The notes beneath the pieces were generated by a model, which saw only the letters and a program-made list of their open reading frames with translations, was not told where the DNA came from and ran no database searches. A program made the translations under genes and the position numbers. A stretch of 64,000 nucleotides of DNA from Natronincola ferrireducens (GTDB lineage: Bacteria; Bacillota; Clostridia; Peptostreptococcales; Natronincolaceae), in assembly GCF_900100845.1 (NCBI RefSeq), contig NZ_FNFP01000007.1:33585-97584 (forward strand). Reading direction: 5' to 3'. This document shows, in pieces, positions 50,757-59,686 of the stretch (position 1 is the first letter of the stretch; the number at the start of each line of letters is the position of its first letter).

Positions 50757-50951
50757 TTGGATTTTAAAAGAGCTCAAGAAATTGTTAACTCATCAAATCA
50801 TATTGAGGTGTTATATGAGGGAAAGGCTGTATGGATAGCAGGACTAAATCCCCATAATAAAACAGCTGAAATTCAACAAGGCCCCCAAGCTGTAGAAGGG
50901 AAAAAAGAAGTAGCTGTTCAGAAGCTAGTAGATAATGGTGTAATAGGGTAG
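50757..50951 (+). CDS. sspH: H-type small acid-soluble spore protein
   Basis: A 64-residue protein starting at TTG with AAGGAGGAG upstream. MDFKRAQEIVNSSNHIEVLYEG is the SspH N-terminus, followed by the short beta-strand pattern of the family and VQKLVDNGVIG at the end. SspH is made in the forespore and stored in spore cores. It marks this genome as that of a spore former. Confidence 0.88.
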   Translation: MDFKRAQEIVNSSNHIEVLYEGKAVWIAGLNPHNKTAEIQQGPQAVEGKKEVAVQKLVDNGVIG

Positions 50952-50978
50952 ATAAGATATTTATCTACCCTGTTTTTT
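50945..50978 (+). terminator. Terminator of sspH
   Basis: Perfect 11-base stem AGGGTAGATAA/TTATCTACCCT overlapping the stop codon, then TGTTTTTT. Confidence 0.88.
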
Positions 50979-51038
50979 GAAATTATTTCGATAGCATATT
51001 GACGCCATAAAAACAAAGAGTTAATATATAAATATAAA

Positions 51039-51060
51039 CATATGAACACTTATTCATATG
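51039..51060. promoter_or_regulatory. CadC/ArsR operator
   Basis: Perfect 8-base dyad CATATGAA-N6-TTCATATG just before the CadC-like gene, close to the SmtB/CadC operator form (TGAACA...TATTCA). It should mediate metal-dependent control of the cadC-cadA pair. Confidence 0.75.
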
Positions 51061-51075
51061 AATTGGAGGTGTGAA

Positions 51076-51435
51076 ATGAAAAAAGAAATAGATGTTTGTG
51101 AAGTTCAGTGTATTCATGAGGAAGATGTAAAACAAGTTAAGGGCAGAATGTTAGAAGATAGAATTTTAACAGATATGGCAGAATTTTTTAAGGTTTTTGG
51201 AGATCCTACTAGAATCAAAATCCTCTATATTTTATTTCAAAAAGAAATGTGCGTATGTGACATTGCAGCTGTTTTAGAGCTTCAACAGTCGGCAGTATCT
51301 CATCAATTAAGGATTTTAAAAAATAAAAGATTGGTTAAATACAGAAGGGAGGGAAAAGTAGTTTATTACACGCTAGATGATAATCATATCAAAAGAATTT
51401 TTGATGAAGGTCTCAGTCATATTCAACATAGTTAA
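51076..51435 (+). CDS. cadC: CadC-like metal-sensing ArsR repressor
   Basis: A 119-residue winged-helix repressor. The N-terminal CEVQCIHEED and the ELCV-type KEMCVCDIA segment supply the cysteines of a CadC-type Cd/Pb/Zn site; the DNA-binding helix is ELQQSAVSHQLRILK. It lies 28 bases before cadA. ATG 51076 has GGAGGTG 3-9 bases upstream, so I reject an in-frame ATG at 51058 that overlaps the operator. Confidence 0.88.
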   Translation: MKKEIDVCEVQCIHEEDVKQVKGRMLEDRILTDMAEFFKVFGDPTRIKILYILFQKEMCVCDIAAVLELQQSAVSHQLRILKNKRLVKYRREGKVVYYTLDDNHIKRIFDEGLSHIQHS

Positions 51436-51463
51436 ACTACTTATAATCAAAGGGGGAAAATAA

Positions 51464-53617
51464 ATGGAAAACATAGAAAAAATTAAGCTGACGGATAAAG
51501 TAAAGCAAGATGTTTTTTTAGTGGAAGATGTGGATTGTCCCAATTGTGCCCTGAAGGTTGAGGGAAGAATTTTGAAAATTAAAGGCGTAGAGGCGGCTAC
51601 CTTAAACTTTTCCACCTCTAAATTATATGTTACCTATGATGGAAAAGTTGAGGAAGTATTAACGGTGTTAAAGGAAACCGGTCATGAAGGTAGGCTGGTG
51701 GAAAAGAAAAAAGATAGTATAGACAAAAAAGAAGCTTTATGGTATCACGATAAGAAGACGATTATGACCTTTATTTCTGGTGTTTTTATCACCCTAGGCT
51801 TTGTTTTATATTTTGCAACCAGTAACAAAGACTTGTCTAAAGTATTCTTTGCCCTAGCTATGATGACAGGAGGTTATCATATTGCCAAAAGTGGACTTTA
51901 TGCAGCAAAGTCCTTAAGCTTAGATATGAACTTTCTAATGCTGGTGGCAGCTATTGGAGCAGCGTTTCTAGGAGAGTGGAGTGAGGGAGCTGCTGTAGTA
52001 TTTTTATTCTCTGTAGGTAATACCCTCCAAACCTATACAATGGACAAAACAAGGAAATCTATAGCCCAGCTGATGGAATTAGCTCCCAAAGAAGCCATTT
52101 TAAAAACCTCTAGTGGAGAATTGGTTGTTCCTGTAGAAGATTTGACTTTAGAAGATATAGTTATTATCAAACCAGGGGAAAAAATACCGATAGATGGTGT
52201 GGTAGTAAAGGGACACTCCTTTGTAAATCAGGCTCCTATCACTGGTGAATCTATACCAGTAGAAAAAAAGCTTGGAAAAGACGTGTTTGCAGGAACCATT
52301 AACCAACAGGGGTTACTGGAGATAAAGGTGACAAAATTAACAGAGGATACAACCTTATCTAAAATTATGCATATGGTGGAGGAGGCTCAAGCCCAAAAAG
52401 CACCTTCTCAACAGTTCGTTGATAAATTTGCTAAATATTACACCCCCATTGTAGTGGCATTAGCTATTATGATCGCCATTGTACCACCTATAATAGGGGC
52501 AGGTGATTTTTCAATATGGATGAAAAAGGCTTTAATCCTTTTGGTTATTTCTTGTCCCTGCGCCCTTGTTATTTCTACCCCAGTTTCTATTGTGTCAGCT
52601 ATTGGTAACGCTTCAAAGCAGGGTATTCTTATTAAGGGAGGAGCCTATCTAGAAGAAACAGGAAAAATTAAAGCTATAGCCTTTGATAAGACAGGAACCC
52701 TAACCTTAGGAAAGCCATCTATTATAGATATAGACACCATCAATAACGTAGATAAAAAAACTGCCTTAAAGCTTGCAGCTACTTTAGAGAAGGGTTCCGA
52801 GCATCCTATTGGAACTGCCTTTTTAGAGGAGGTTAGGCTAGAAGACATTGAACTAGATATACCTCTGGATAATTTTGAAGCCCAGATAGGAAAGGGAATT
52901 AAAGGAAGTATTGAGGGAAGGACTTATTATTTAGGAAGTATAAGATTATTTCAAGATAATAAAATAAGCTTAAAGGCTATAGAAAAGAGAATAGAGAATT
53001 ATCAAGGGGAAGGTAAAACGGTTATTCTTTTGGGGAATGAAGAAGAAATTCTTAGTATTTTTACGGTGGCAGACGAAGTTAGGCAGATGAGTAAAGATGC
53101 TATAGCAAGGCTAAAAAAGGCTGGTGTAGAAAAGGCAATCATGCTGACGGGAGACCATCATAATACTGCAGCAGCTGTAGCGAAAACAGTAGGAATAGAT
53201 GATTTTAAAAGTGAACTGCTACCTCAAGATAAGCTAGAAGCAATAAAAAGCTTAGAAAAACAATATGGAAAAGTAGCAATGGTAGGGGATGGCATCAATG
53301 ACACTCCGGCTTTAGCAACGGCATCGGTAGGGATTGCCATGGGGGTTGCTGGTACGGATGCAGCTTTAGAAACAGCAGATATTGCATTAATGGGGGATGC
53401 TTTAGACAAACTGGCCTATACAGTTTTATTAAGTCGGAAAACTGTAAGGATTATTACTGAAAACATTATCTTTTCCATCTTGGTAAAGGTAATATTTTTA
53501 ACATTGACATTTATGGGTAGAGCTAACCTGTGGATGGCGGTCTTTGCTGATACAGGAGCATCAATTATCGTTATATTAAATGGTATGAGATTATTAAAAA
53601 GCAAATTTGAGATATAG
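51464..53617 (+). CDS. cadA: Cadmium/zinc/lead-exporting P-type ATPase CadA
   Basis: A 717-residue P1B-type ATPase that exports Cd2+, Zn2+ or Pb2+. Domains in order: N-terminal HMA domain with DVDCPNCALKV (about 22-32), membrane helices from about 95, actuator loop with TGES, the metal-selective ISCPCALVIS helix, phosphorylation site DKTGTLTLG, the HP dipeptide in GSEHPIG, TGDHHNTA and the hinge GDGINDTPAL. Placed directly after cadC, it forms the standard metal-inducible pair. Confidence 0.95.
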   Translation: MENIEKIKLTDKVKQDVFLVEDVDCPNCALKVEGRILKIKGVEAATLNFSTSKLYVTYDGKVEEVLTVLKETGHEGRLVEKKKDSIDKKEALWYHDKKTIMTFISGVFITLGFVLYFATSNKDLSKVFFALAMMTGGYHIAKSGLYAAKSLSLDMNFLMLVAAIGAAFLGEWSEGAAVVFLFSVGNTLQTYTMDKTRKSIAQLMELAPKEAILKTSSGELVVPVEDLTLEDIVIIKPGEKIPIDGVVVKGHSFVNQAPITGESIPVEKKLGKDVFAGTINQQGLLEIKVTKLTEDTTLSKIMHMVEEAQAQKAPSQQFVDKFAKYYTPIVVALAIMIAIVPPIIGAGDFSIWMKKALILLVISCPCALVISTPVSIVSAIGNASKQGILIKGGAYLEETGKIKAIAFDKTGTLTLGKPSIIDIDTINNVDKKTALKLAATLEKGSEHPIGTAFLEEVRLEDIELDIPLDNFEAQIGKGIKGSIEGRTYYLGSIRLFQDNKISLKAIEKRIENYQGEGKTVILLGNEEEILSIFTVADEVRQMSKDAIARLKKAGVEKAIMLTGDHHNTAAAVAKTVGIDDFKSELLPQDKLEAIKSLEKQYGKVAMVGDGINDTPALATASVGIAMGVAGTDAALETADIALMGDALDKLAYTVLLSRKTVRIITENIIFSILVKVIFLTLTFMGRANLWMAVFADTGASIIVILNGMRLLKSKFEI

Positions 53618-53636
53618 CTAAGGCTATATCTTTTTT
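53611..53636 (+). terminator. Terminator of cadC-cadA
   Basis: GATATAGC/GCTATATC with a 4-base loop and six T, overlapping the cadA stop. Confidence 0.85.
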
Positions 53637-53783
53637 CACCATAACAATATATATTATCAACTAAAAACATTTTTTAAAAAAGAATAATTTTGTGTTTAAA
53701 GATAGGTTTTGGGGGAATATATAAATTGACGATAATGTCTAAGAAAAATAAAGTGAAAACTTAAAATTATAGGAGGTAAACAA

Positions 53784-54323
53784 ATGACAGAAAGATTAGT
53801 TGGTGTTCAAGCACCCTATTTTGAAATGAAAACAGTAGATGGTGAAGGACAAGAATTTGGAAGGGTATCTTTAGATGATTACAAAGGAAAGTGGTTGGTA
53901 ATGTTCTTTTATCCATTGGACTTTACCTTTGTTTGCCCAACAGAAATTACTGGTTTCAATAAGAAAATTGAAGATTTTAGGAAAATGAACGCTGACGTAT
54001 TGGGTGTAAGTACAGATAGTGAGCATTCCCATAAGGCATGGATCAATACAGCTCAAGATAAAGGTGGGTTGGGACAGCTAGCTTTCCCATTGGCATCTGA
54101 TATGACGCAAAAAGTAGCCAGAGATTATGGAATCTTAATTGAAGAAGAAGGTATTGCTTTGAGAGGATTATTTATCATCGATCCAGAGGGTATTTTAAGA
54201 TATTCTGTAGTACATGATTTAAATGTTGGAAGAAGTGTTGATGAGACGATAAGAGTGCTTCAAGGTCTGCAATCTGGTGGGTTATGTCCCATTGACTGGG
54301 AACCAGGAGACGAACATCTATAG
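53784..54323 (+). CDS. Typical 2-Cys peroxiredoxin (AhpC type)
   Basis: A 179-residue peroxidase reducing H2O2 and organic peroxides. The peroxidatic Cys is in FYPLDFTFVCPTEI (about residue 51), the resolving Cys in GGLCPIDWEPG near the end, with GLFIIDPEGILRY between. It lacks an adjacent AhpF, so a thioredoxin-like or other reductant is probable. AGGAGG precedes the ATG. Confidence 0.93.
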   Translation: MTERLVGVQAPYFEMKTVDGEGQEFGRVSLDDYKGKWLVMFFYPLDFTFVCPTEITGFNKKIEDFRKMNADVLGVSTDSEHSHKAWINTAQDKGGLGQLAFPLASDMTQKVARDYGILIEEEGIALRGLFIIDPEGILRYSVVHDLNVGRSVDETIRVLQGLQSGGLCPIDWEPGDEHL

Positions 54324-54346
54324 GAATAATATCAACAGCAATAAAG

Positions 54347-54367
54347 AGGGAGCGAAATTCGCTCCCT
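54347..54367. terminator. Terminator between the peroxiredoxin and flavoprotein genes
   Basis: GGGAGCG/CGCTCCC with a short loop and a T-rich right side, between convergent genes. Confidence 0.75.
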
Positions 54368-54373
54368 TTAAAT

Positions 54374-54970
54374 TTATAAAGCTTTCATTTTACCTACTAA
54401 ATCTGAGCCTATACTATAGGCCTTTTCTAAGCTTTCCTTTCTTTCCATAACAGACTTTTCATCTACATTAGCAACAAAAAGATTTCCTTCATGGTCTGTG
54501 TTAATGGATTTAAAGAAAAGCTCCATAATAGGAAGGGTGGCATCAAAAAGATGGGGTTCTTCAGGCATACCAGCAGTGCAAATAAAATATCCTATACGCT
54601 TTTTACTTTTATTGATTAAAGAATCATTTAATATATATTTACTCGACCATATTGCTTGATTACGATCGATAATGGTTTTTACTTGAGCACTGATGCTATT
54701 GAAATAAAGAGGAGAAGACAAAATAACAATATCCGCTTGATCAAACTTTTCATAAACCTCCCCCATATCATCCTTTAAAACACATCCCCGCTTTCGACCA
54801 CAGCCGCCACAGGCTTTACATGGGCTAATGTTCAACCTATCGGCATATAGCTTATCTATAGTAATAGGTTCTATAGAAGTTTCTTCTATTCCCTTTAGCA
54901 TCTCATGGACTAAAGTATCATTGTTTTTCCCCTTCCTAGGACTACCTACAATTGCTAAAACTCTTAACAT
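54374..54970 (-). CDS. NADPH-dependent FMN reductase-like / iron-sulfur flavoprotein
   Basis: A 198-residue flavodoxin-fold protein. The FMN phosphate loop is GSPRKGKNND (near residue 9), and CKACGGCGRKRGC (near 51) is a compact cysteine motif as in iron-sulfur flavoproteins, which could hold a 4Fe-4S cluster. SSPLYFNSISAQVKTIIDR is the conserved flavin-side segment. It probably transfers electrons to a small acceptor, perhaps in oxidative-stress defence with its peroxiredoxin neighbour. Confidence 0.82.
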   Translation of the reverse strand: MLRVLAIVGSPRKGKNNDTLVHEMLKGIEETSIEPITIDKLYADRLNISPCKACGGCGRKRGCVLKDDMGEVYEKFDQADIVILSSPLYFNSISAQVKTIIDRNQAIWSSKYILNDSLINKSKKRIGYFICTAGMPEEPHLFDATLPIMELFFKSINTDHEGNLFVANVDEKSVMERKESLEKAYSIGSDLVGKMKAL

Positions 54971-55030
54971 AGTATATACCTCCTATTATGTATGAAAAAT
55001 TTAAGGCTTTTTTGCATATAATTTTATTTG

Positions 55031-56299
55031 TTAAAAAAATTGAATTTCAAACCAATATACCAGTAGACCAAAAACAATACCTGGGACTGTAGTAATAACC
55101 GTGGCCCATAGGGCAGAAGGACGATCGATAGCAATCAAAGGTAATAATGCATCACCATCTTGAGAAATAGCATTGGCAAATAGGGCTGCAAAGGGAACAA
55201 GGTCCCTTGTGAATAAGGTAACAAATATAATCTGAGGACCGCATCCCGGAATGATACCTATAGAGGCTGCTATAAAAACAGAAAAAATTCCCGTAGTCAA
55301 CAATGCAGTTTCAATCATATTTTCTCCAATTCCATAATCGCCACCACCGATACCCAACACCAACAGTTCATAGGCTAAAAATCCAACAAATACCCAAGTG
55401 ATAACAAAAGCTGTGTCTTGAGCATTATGGATGATGGTTTCCTTTAAAGACATGGCCTTTAACTCTGTTTCCTCATGGGTATCATCTCCTAAAAACTTCT
55501 TGCTTGCAATCATCATCACAATAGAAAAAATAGTTCCTATAACCCCTAAAGCTCCTGCTATATTTATATTTAAGCCAATAGCTTCTCCTAAATCAAATTG
55601 GAATAATTCACCTACTCCAAAGGGCAAAGCTATTGCCAATACAAGCCAGTACATAAAGAAACCCTTATGGGTAACTTTGTATCCTAAAGTATCATGATTT
55701 TGGTGTCCCTTTAATTTATGATGAAGCAATAAGTCAATCTCATCACCCTCATCATGACCTATATGGGTAATGAAATCATTTTTACACCCGCTAAATTGAT
55801 TACATTCATAATGGAGGGATGAATGGTCAGCATCTGCATGATGTTTTTTCACTTCCTCCTTGGTTTTTTGCCTTTTCTTATATTTTGTGAGAATACTTGC
55901 ACCTAAATTTGTTTGATCTACAGCATACCCTGTGATAATACCAACAATCAAAGACATTAGACTAACGATAATATAATGAAAGGGGTGACTGGCAATCAAT
56001 ACAAATGCAGAATCTCCCATGGTGGCCACCAAAGTAGCTATAACCGTACCAAAGGTAACAGCATTTTTAAAAAATAAAGGCATAATGAAAATGGCACCAC
56101 CACATCCAGGTGTGAGACCCAATAAGGCTCCTAGGACAGGTTGCCATTTCTTTGATTTTTCTATGGAGGCAATAAAGGCACCAGATTTTTTGAAATTAAT
56201 AAATCCAAATAATAAAAGAACAAAACCTACAAAAATCCCTACTTCTAGAAATGCATCCTCCATACTGCGTATCACTAAATCTAAAATAACTTCAAACAA
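55031..56299 (-). CDS. Putative heavy-metal/manganese exporter, ten-helix type
   Basis: A 422-residue membrane protein with two homologous halves, each with a PGCG motif (GLTPGCGGAIFIMPL near 60 and GIIPGCGPQIIFVTL near 350), a layout I associate with the putative 10-TM heavy-metal exporter family (ArsP_2-like). The central loop is histidine-rich (KKHHADADHSSLHYE..., LLLHHKLKGHQNHD), which suggests binding of Mn2+, Zn2+ or another divalent metal. It stands beside DUF1622 and YtaF, both also membrane proteins. Confidence 0.8.
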   Translation of the reverse strand: MFEVILDLVIRSMEDAFLEVGIFVGFVLLLFGFINFKKSGAFIASIEKSKKWQPVLGALLGLTPGCGGAIFIMPLFFKNAVTFGTVIATLVATMGDSAFVLIASHPFHYIIVSLMSLIVGIITGYAVDQTNLGASILTKYKKRQKTKEEVKKHHADADHSSLHYECNQFSGCKNDFITHIGHDEGDEIDLLLHHKLKGHQNHDTLGYKVTHKGFFMYWLVLAIALPFGVGELFQFDLGEAIGLNINIAGALGVIGTIFSIVMMIASKKFLGDDTHEETELKAMSLKETIIHNAQDTAFVITWVFVGFLAYELLVLGIGGGDYGIGENMIETALLTTGIFSVFIAASIGIIPGCGPQIIFVTLFTRDLVPFAALFANAISQDGDALLPLIAIDRPSALWATVITTVPGIVFGLLVYWFEIQFF

Positions 56300-56364
56300 G
56301 AAAATACCTCCCCTCTTTTATCTGTATTCAAATTATACCCCCTTTTAAGTCAAGGTAGCAACCT

Positions 56365-56736
56365 TTAGGGTTTATTTTTTCTGCGATTTTCTGCAAACTT
56401 CTTTATTTCCTCCTCTTGATGGAGCTCGGAGGAGATTTCCCAATGGATTACAAAGGTTAGAATAAGTCGGAGAATAATGATCGTACCCAATATTTTTATA
56501 TCATCCATTGTCCGCACCAAAATTGTTCTTAATATTTCACCCCCCAATTTAAACTCCAGCCCTAAAGCTAGTCCCTTTGCTAATTCAATCTTAATACAGG
56601 TATCATTAAATGTTAGCTTTTCTTTAACGTACTTGAGAAAACTCCTTAAAGCAGTATAACCTATAATAAATATACCGATTAATTCTAAAGTGCCTATGGC
56701 GTAGTGGGCTACTACTTCGATGAAATCTTCTAACAT
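56365..56736 (-). CDS. DUF1622 membrane protein
   Basis: A 123-residue protein with three hydrophobic segments and the DUF1622 signature around IELAKGLALGLEFKLGGEILRT (about residues 50-70), ending in a charged tail. AGGAGG lies before the ATG. The function is unknown. It is next to two metal exporters and is probably in the same unit as the ten-helix protein. Confidence 0.85.
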   Translation of the reverse strand: MLEDFIEVVAHYAIGTLELIGIFIIGYTALRSFLKYVKEKLTFNDTCIKIELAKGLALGLEFKLGGEILRTILVRTMDDIKILGTIIILRLILTFVIHWEISSELHQEEEIKKFAENRRKNKP

Positions 56737-56800
56737 GGTATCCTCCTAGGTCTAGTTGTCTTATGTTAATAGTATGTCCAATCTCTTCAATACAATTTAA

Positions 56801-56827
56801 AGTCCTACTGATTTCACCAGTAGGACT
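56801..56827 (-). terminator. Terminator of ytaF
   Basis: AGTCCTACTG/CAGTAGGACT with a 7-base loop, 17 bases after the ytaF stop on the minus strand, followed by TTTAAATTG. Confidence 0.8.
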
Positions 56828-56843
56828 GTTTTATGGTCATACA

Positions 56844-57482
56844 TTATGTTGCTAATCTAGTGATGGCTAAAACAATTAATATACACCCTGGGATAAAAGA
56901 GGTTGTTTCTTTTAATTTGCTGACAATATACTTTTTACCAATACAAATCCCCGACAGTAAAAAAACTAGATTAACAATCGCCACCAATAATAATGTAAAC
57001 AAGATAATAGAAATGGAAGAAAGAGAAACAGCGATACCTATAGCTAAGGAATCGATAGCTAGAGCAATCCCTAGTAAAATAGCCTCCTTTGTATCAATAA
57101 CTCCCGAAATGTCTAAATCTACCTTTGAAGGGTCCCTCAACACATTAATGGCTATGCCTAAAGAATTAATACTAATAACAGCAATAGAGGTAGGTTCTTG
57201 AACCTTTTCCTTAGGATATTTATAATTCAACCATCCTTGAATGGTAAACCAAAGACCAATGACAATCAAAATACCAGCTCCCACTAAATCCATGGCTATT
57301 TGAGGAACTAGCCTTGTTAAAAGATTACCAGCAAAAAAACCTACACTTAAAAGTGAAACTGAAATGAGGTCCAATATAACAAGAGAGCGCAGAGGAACTC
57401 TAATATTTTTAATACCGTAAGCGATGCCTACACTTAAACTGTCCATGCTAATGGCTATTGCAATTAAAAGACCTTCAAACAT
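56844..57482 (-). CDS. ytaF: Sporulation membrane protein YtaF / MntP-like efflux protein
   Basis: A 212-residue protein with six helices in two repeats. AIAISMDSLSVGIAYG near residue 8 and ALAIDSLAIGIAVS near residue 140 are the paired signatures with Asp residues in membrane helices, as in manganese efflux MntP and the sporulation protein YtaF. YtaF is the better match by its length and central linker. It may export Mn2+ or Ca2+ in the mother cell or forespore. Confidence 0.85.
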   Translation of the reverse strand: MFEGLLIAIAISMDSLSVGIAYGIKNIRVPLRSLVILDLISVSLLSVGFFAGNLLTRLVPQIAMDLVGAGILIVIGLWFTIQGWLNYKYPKEKVQEPTSIAVISINSLGIAINVLRDPSKVDLDISGVIDTKEAILLGIALAIDSLAIGIAVSLSSISIILFTLLLVAIVNLVFLLSGICIGKKYIVSKLKETTSFIPGCILIVLAITRLAT

Positions 57483-57637
57483 CTAATCCCTCCCCCATTG
57501 CATATCCTTTTATTATAGTATGTAGAAACCCATGGGGGGTTACAAAATTTTCCCTAGTGTTTTGTGTGAAAAATGTTGTAAAAAAAAGAAAGTTATGATA
57601 GGATAGCTTTAAAATTATATAATCACTTATTTAAATA

Positions 57638-57756
57638 CTTTCAGGGCGGGGTGAAATTCCCCACCGGCGGTAACGTTTTATACGAAGCCCGCGAGCCTTA
57701 GTGGCTGATCTGGTGTGATTCCAGAGCCGACAGTATAGTCTGGATGGGAGAAAGTA
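57638..57756 (+). ncRNA. FMN riboswitch (RFN element)
   Basis: The conserved RFN blocks occur in order: CAGGGCGGGGTGAAATTCCC, CACCGGCGGTAA, AAGCCCGCGAGCC, GATCTGGTGTGATTCCAGAGCCGACAG (split by me) and a closing GGATGGGAGAAAGTA. It binds FMN and, when loaded, exposes the terminator at 57835, switching off the riboflavin operon. Confidence 0.95.
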
Positions 57757-57834
57757 AATCATTATATTGGAGATACATAATACGTTCTGTTTCCTATGCA
57801 AAAGTATTATATATCAATATAAAGAATGTACATT

Positions 57835-57869
57835 ATACCCTGAAAGAAAACATCAGGGTATTTTATTTT
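57835..57869 (+). terminator. FMN-riboswitch-controlled terminator
   Basis: ATACCCTGA/TCAGGGTAT (9 bases, perfect, 9-base loop) followed by TTTATTTT, between the RFN element and ribD. Confidence 0.85.
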
Positions 57870-57917
57870 GCCTAAAAAGAAAAAATAACAAAAGAAGAGA
57901 TAGCTGGAGGTGGTGTT

Positions 57918-59039
57918 ATGGAAAAATATTATATGGGAAAAGCCTTAGATTTGGCAAAGCTAGGATGGGGCAAAACAAGACCAAACCCCTTAGTGGGAGC
58001 TGTTATTGTCAAGGATGGATATCTAGTAGCAGAAGGTTATCATCATTATTATGGTGGAGATCATGCAGAGGTAGATGCTCTTAAAAAAATTGACTATACT
58101 GCAAAAGGCGCTACGATGTATGTTAGCCTAGAGCCCTGTTCTCATTATGGAAAAACCCCTCCTTGCGTTGAAGCCATTATAAAAAGCAAAATAAGCAGGG
58201 TAGTAATTGCTATGGAGGACCCCAATCCTCAGGTGGCAGGAAAGGGGATTAGGATATTAAGAGAACATGGCATAGAAGTGGTGACGGGAGTAATGGAGGA
58301 AGAGGCTAAGAAATTAAATGAAGTTTTCATTAAATATATTACTACAGAAAAGCCTTTCTGTATTTTAAAAACCGCCATGACACTAGATGGCAAAATAGCC
58401 ACTACTGAAGGAGATTCTAAATGGATAACCGCCGAGGATGCTAGAGCCTATGTTCATCATATCAGGAATAGGGTAGCAGGAATTATGGTAGGTGTAGGTA
58501 CTGTGTTGCAGGATAACCCTCAGCTTAATACTAGAATTCTAAATAAAGAAGTAAGGCATCCCACAAGAATTATTGTAGATAGCAAATTAAGGACCCCCCT
58601 CCACGCCAATGTAGTAAAGACTGCTAAGGAACAATCTACAATTATAGTAACTACAGAAGAAGCATCAAAAGACAAAATAGATAAATTACGGACATTAGGG
58701 GTACAGATCCTTAAGACTAAAGGAAGGGACGGCAAGGTAGACCTTGAAGATCTAATGATAAAGCTAGGACAGCAAAAGATAGATAGTATCCTTCTAGAAG
58801 GAGGAGGTACATTGAACTATTCAACACTAGAAGCAGGAATTGTAGATAAGATGTTATCTTTTATTGCTCCTAAAATCATAGGTGGTCAAGCTGCTATCAC
58901 ACCTGTAGAAGGAATAGGTAAAAGCTTAATAAAAGATGCTTTTATTGTAGAGAATATTGGCATACAGCAGTTTCAAAGAGATATTCTCATTGAAGGATAT
59001 ATTAGGAGGAAGGAAGCCATATGTTCACAGGAATTATAG
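57918..59039 (+). CDS. ribD: Riboflavin biosynthesis deaminase/reductase RibD
   Basis: A 373-residue bifunctional enzyme. The N-terminal deaminase domain (about 1-145) has the zinc site HAEVDAL and EPCSHYGKTPPC; the C-terminal reductase domain (about 150-365) has TLDGKIAT, GVGTVLQDNPQLN and EGGGTLNYS. It deaminates and reduces the pyrimidine from RibA. The ATG follows GGAGGTGG; the 3' end overlaps ribE by 19 bases. Confidence 0.95.
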   Translation: MEKYYMGKALDLAKLGWGKTRPNPLVGAVIVKDGYLVAEGYHHYYGGDHAEVDALKKIDYTAKGATMYVSLEPCSHYGKTPPCVEAIIKSKISRVVIAMEDPNPQVAGKGIRILREHGIEVVTGVMEEEAKKLNEVFIKYITTEKPFCILKTAMTLDGKIATTEGDSKWITAEDARAYVHHIRNRVAGIMVGVGTVLQDNPQLNTRILNKEVRHPTRIIVDSKLRTPLHANVVKTAKEQSTIIVTTEEASKDKIDKLRTLGVQILKTKGRDGKVDLEDLMIKLGQQKIDSILLEGGGTLNYSTLEAGIVDKMLSFIAPKIIGGQAAITPVEGIGKSLIKDAFIVENIGIQQFQRDILIEGYIRRKEAICSQEL

Positions 59040-59674
59040 AAGAAATTGGTAGGATCAAAGGAATACACAAAAGTGGAACTGGAGCCAGTATTGTGATTGA
59101 GGGCCATAGGGTTTTGGAGGATGTGAAACTAGGAGATAGTATAGCGACCAATGGTGTATGTTTAACAGTAAATCACTTTGATACCTCAAGCTTTAGGGTG
59201 GATGTTATGGCAGAAACCATGAGACGAAGCAACTTGAAAAATCTCAAAACCGGCAGTTTAGTTAATTTAGAGAGGGCCGTTGCGGTGGGAGATAGGTTGG
59301 GGGGACACATTGTTAGTGGTCATATTGACGATGTGGGGATCATTACCCATTATGAGAAAGAGGATAATGCTGTATGGGTAACGGTTAGTACAAGCCCTGA
59401 ACTCCTGAAGTATATTGTTTTAAAGGGTTCTATCACCATAGATGGGGTGAGTCTGACGGTAGCCCATGTTGAAGAAGCATCTTTTAAGGTTTCTATTATC
59501 CCCCATACTCGAGATGAAACAACCTTGATCAACAAAGGGGTTGGAGAACTAGTTAATTTGGAGTGTGATATGGTGGCAAAATATATAGAAAAGCTGATGC
59601 TATTTACAAAGGGAAAAGAGGAAAAGAAGGATATTTCAATGGATTTTTTAGCAGAACATGGATTTATACGATAA
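59021..59674 (+). CDS. ribE: Riboflavin synthase alpha chain
   Basis: A 217-residue trimeric enzyme joining two lumazines into riboflavin. It has two lumazine-binding repeats, each with the family motifs: MFTGIIEEIGRI, GVCLTV and VNLERAVAVGDRLGGH in the first, and the paired GVSLTV and VNLECDMVAKY in the second. It starts inside the end of ribD. Confidence 0.95.
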   Translation: MFTGIIEEIGRIKGIHKSGTGASIVIEGHRVLEDVKLGDSIATNGVCLTVNHFDTSSFRVDVMAETMRRSNLKNLKTGSLVNLERAVAVGDRLGGHIVSGHIDDVGIITHYEKEDNAVWVTVSTSPELLKYIVLKGSITIDGVSLTVAHVEEASFKVSIIPHTRDETTLINKGVGELVNLECDMVAKYIEKLMLFTKGKEEKKDISMDFLAEHGFIR

Positions 59675-59686
59675 AGGAGGAGAAAA

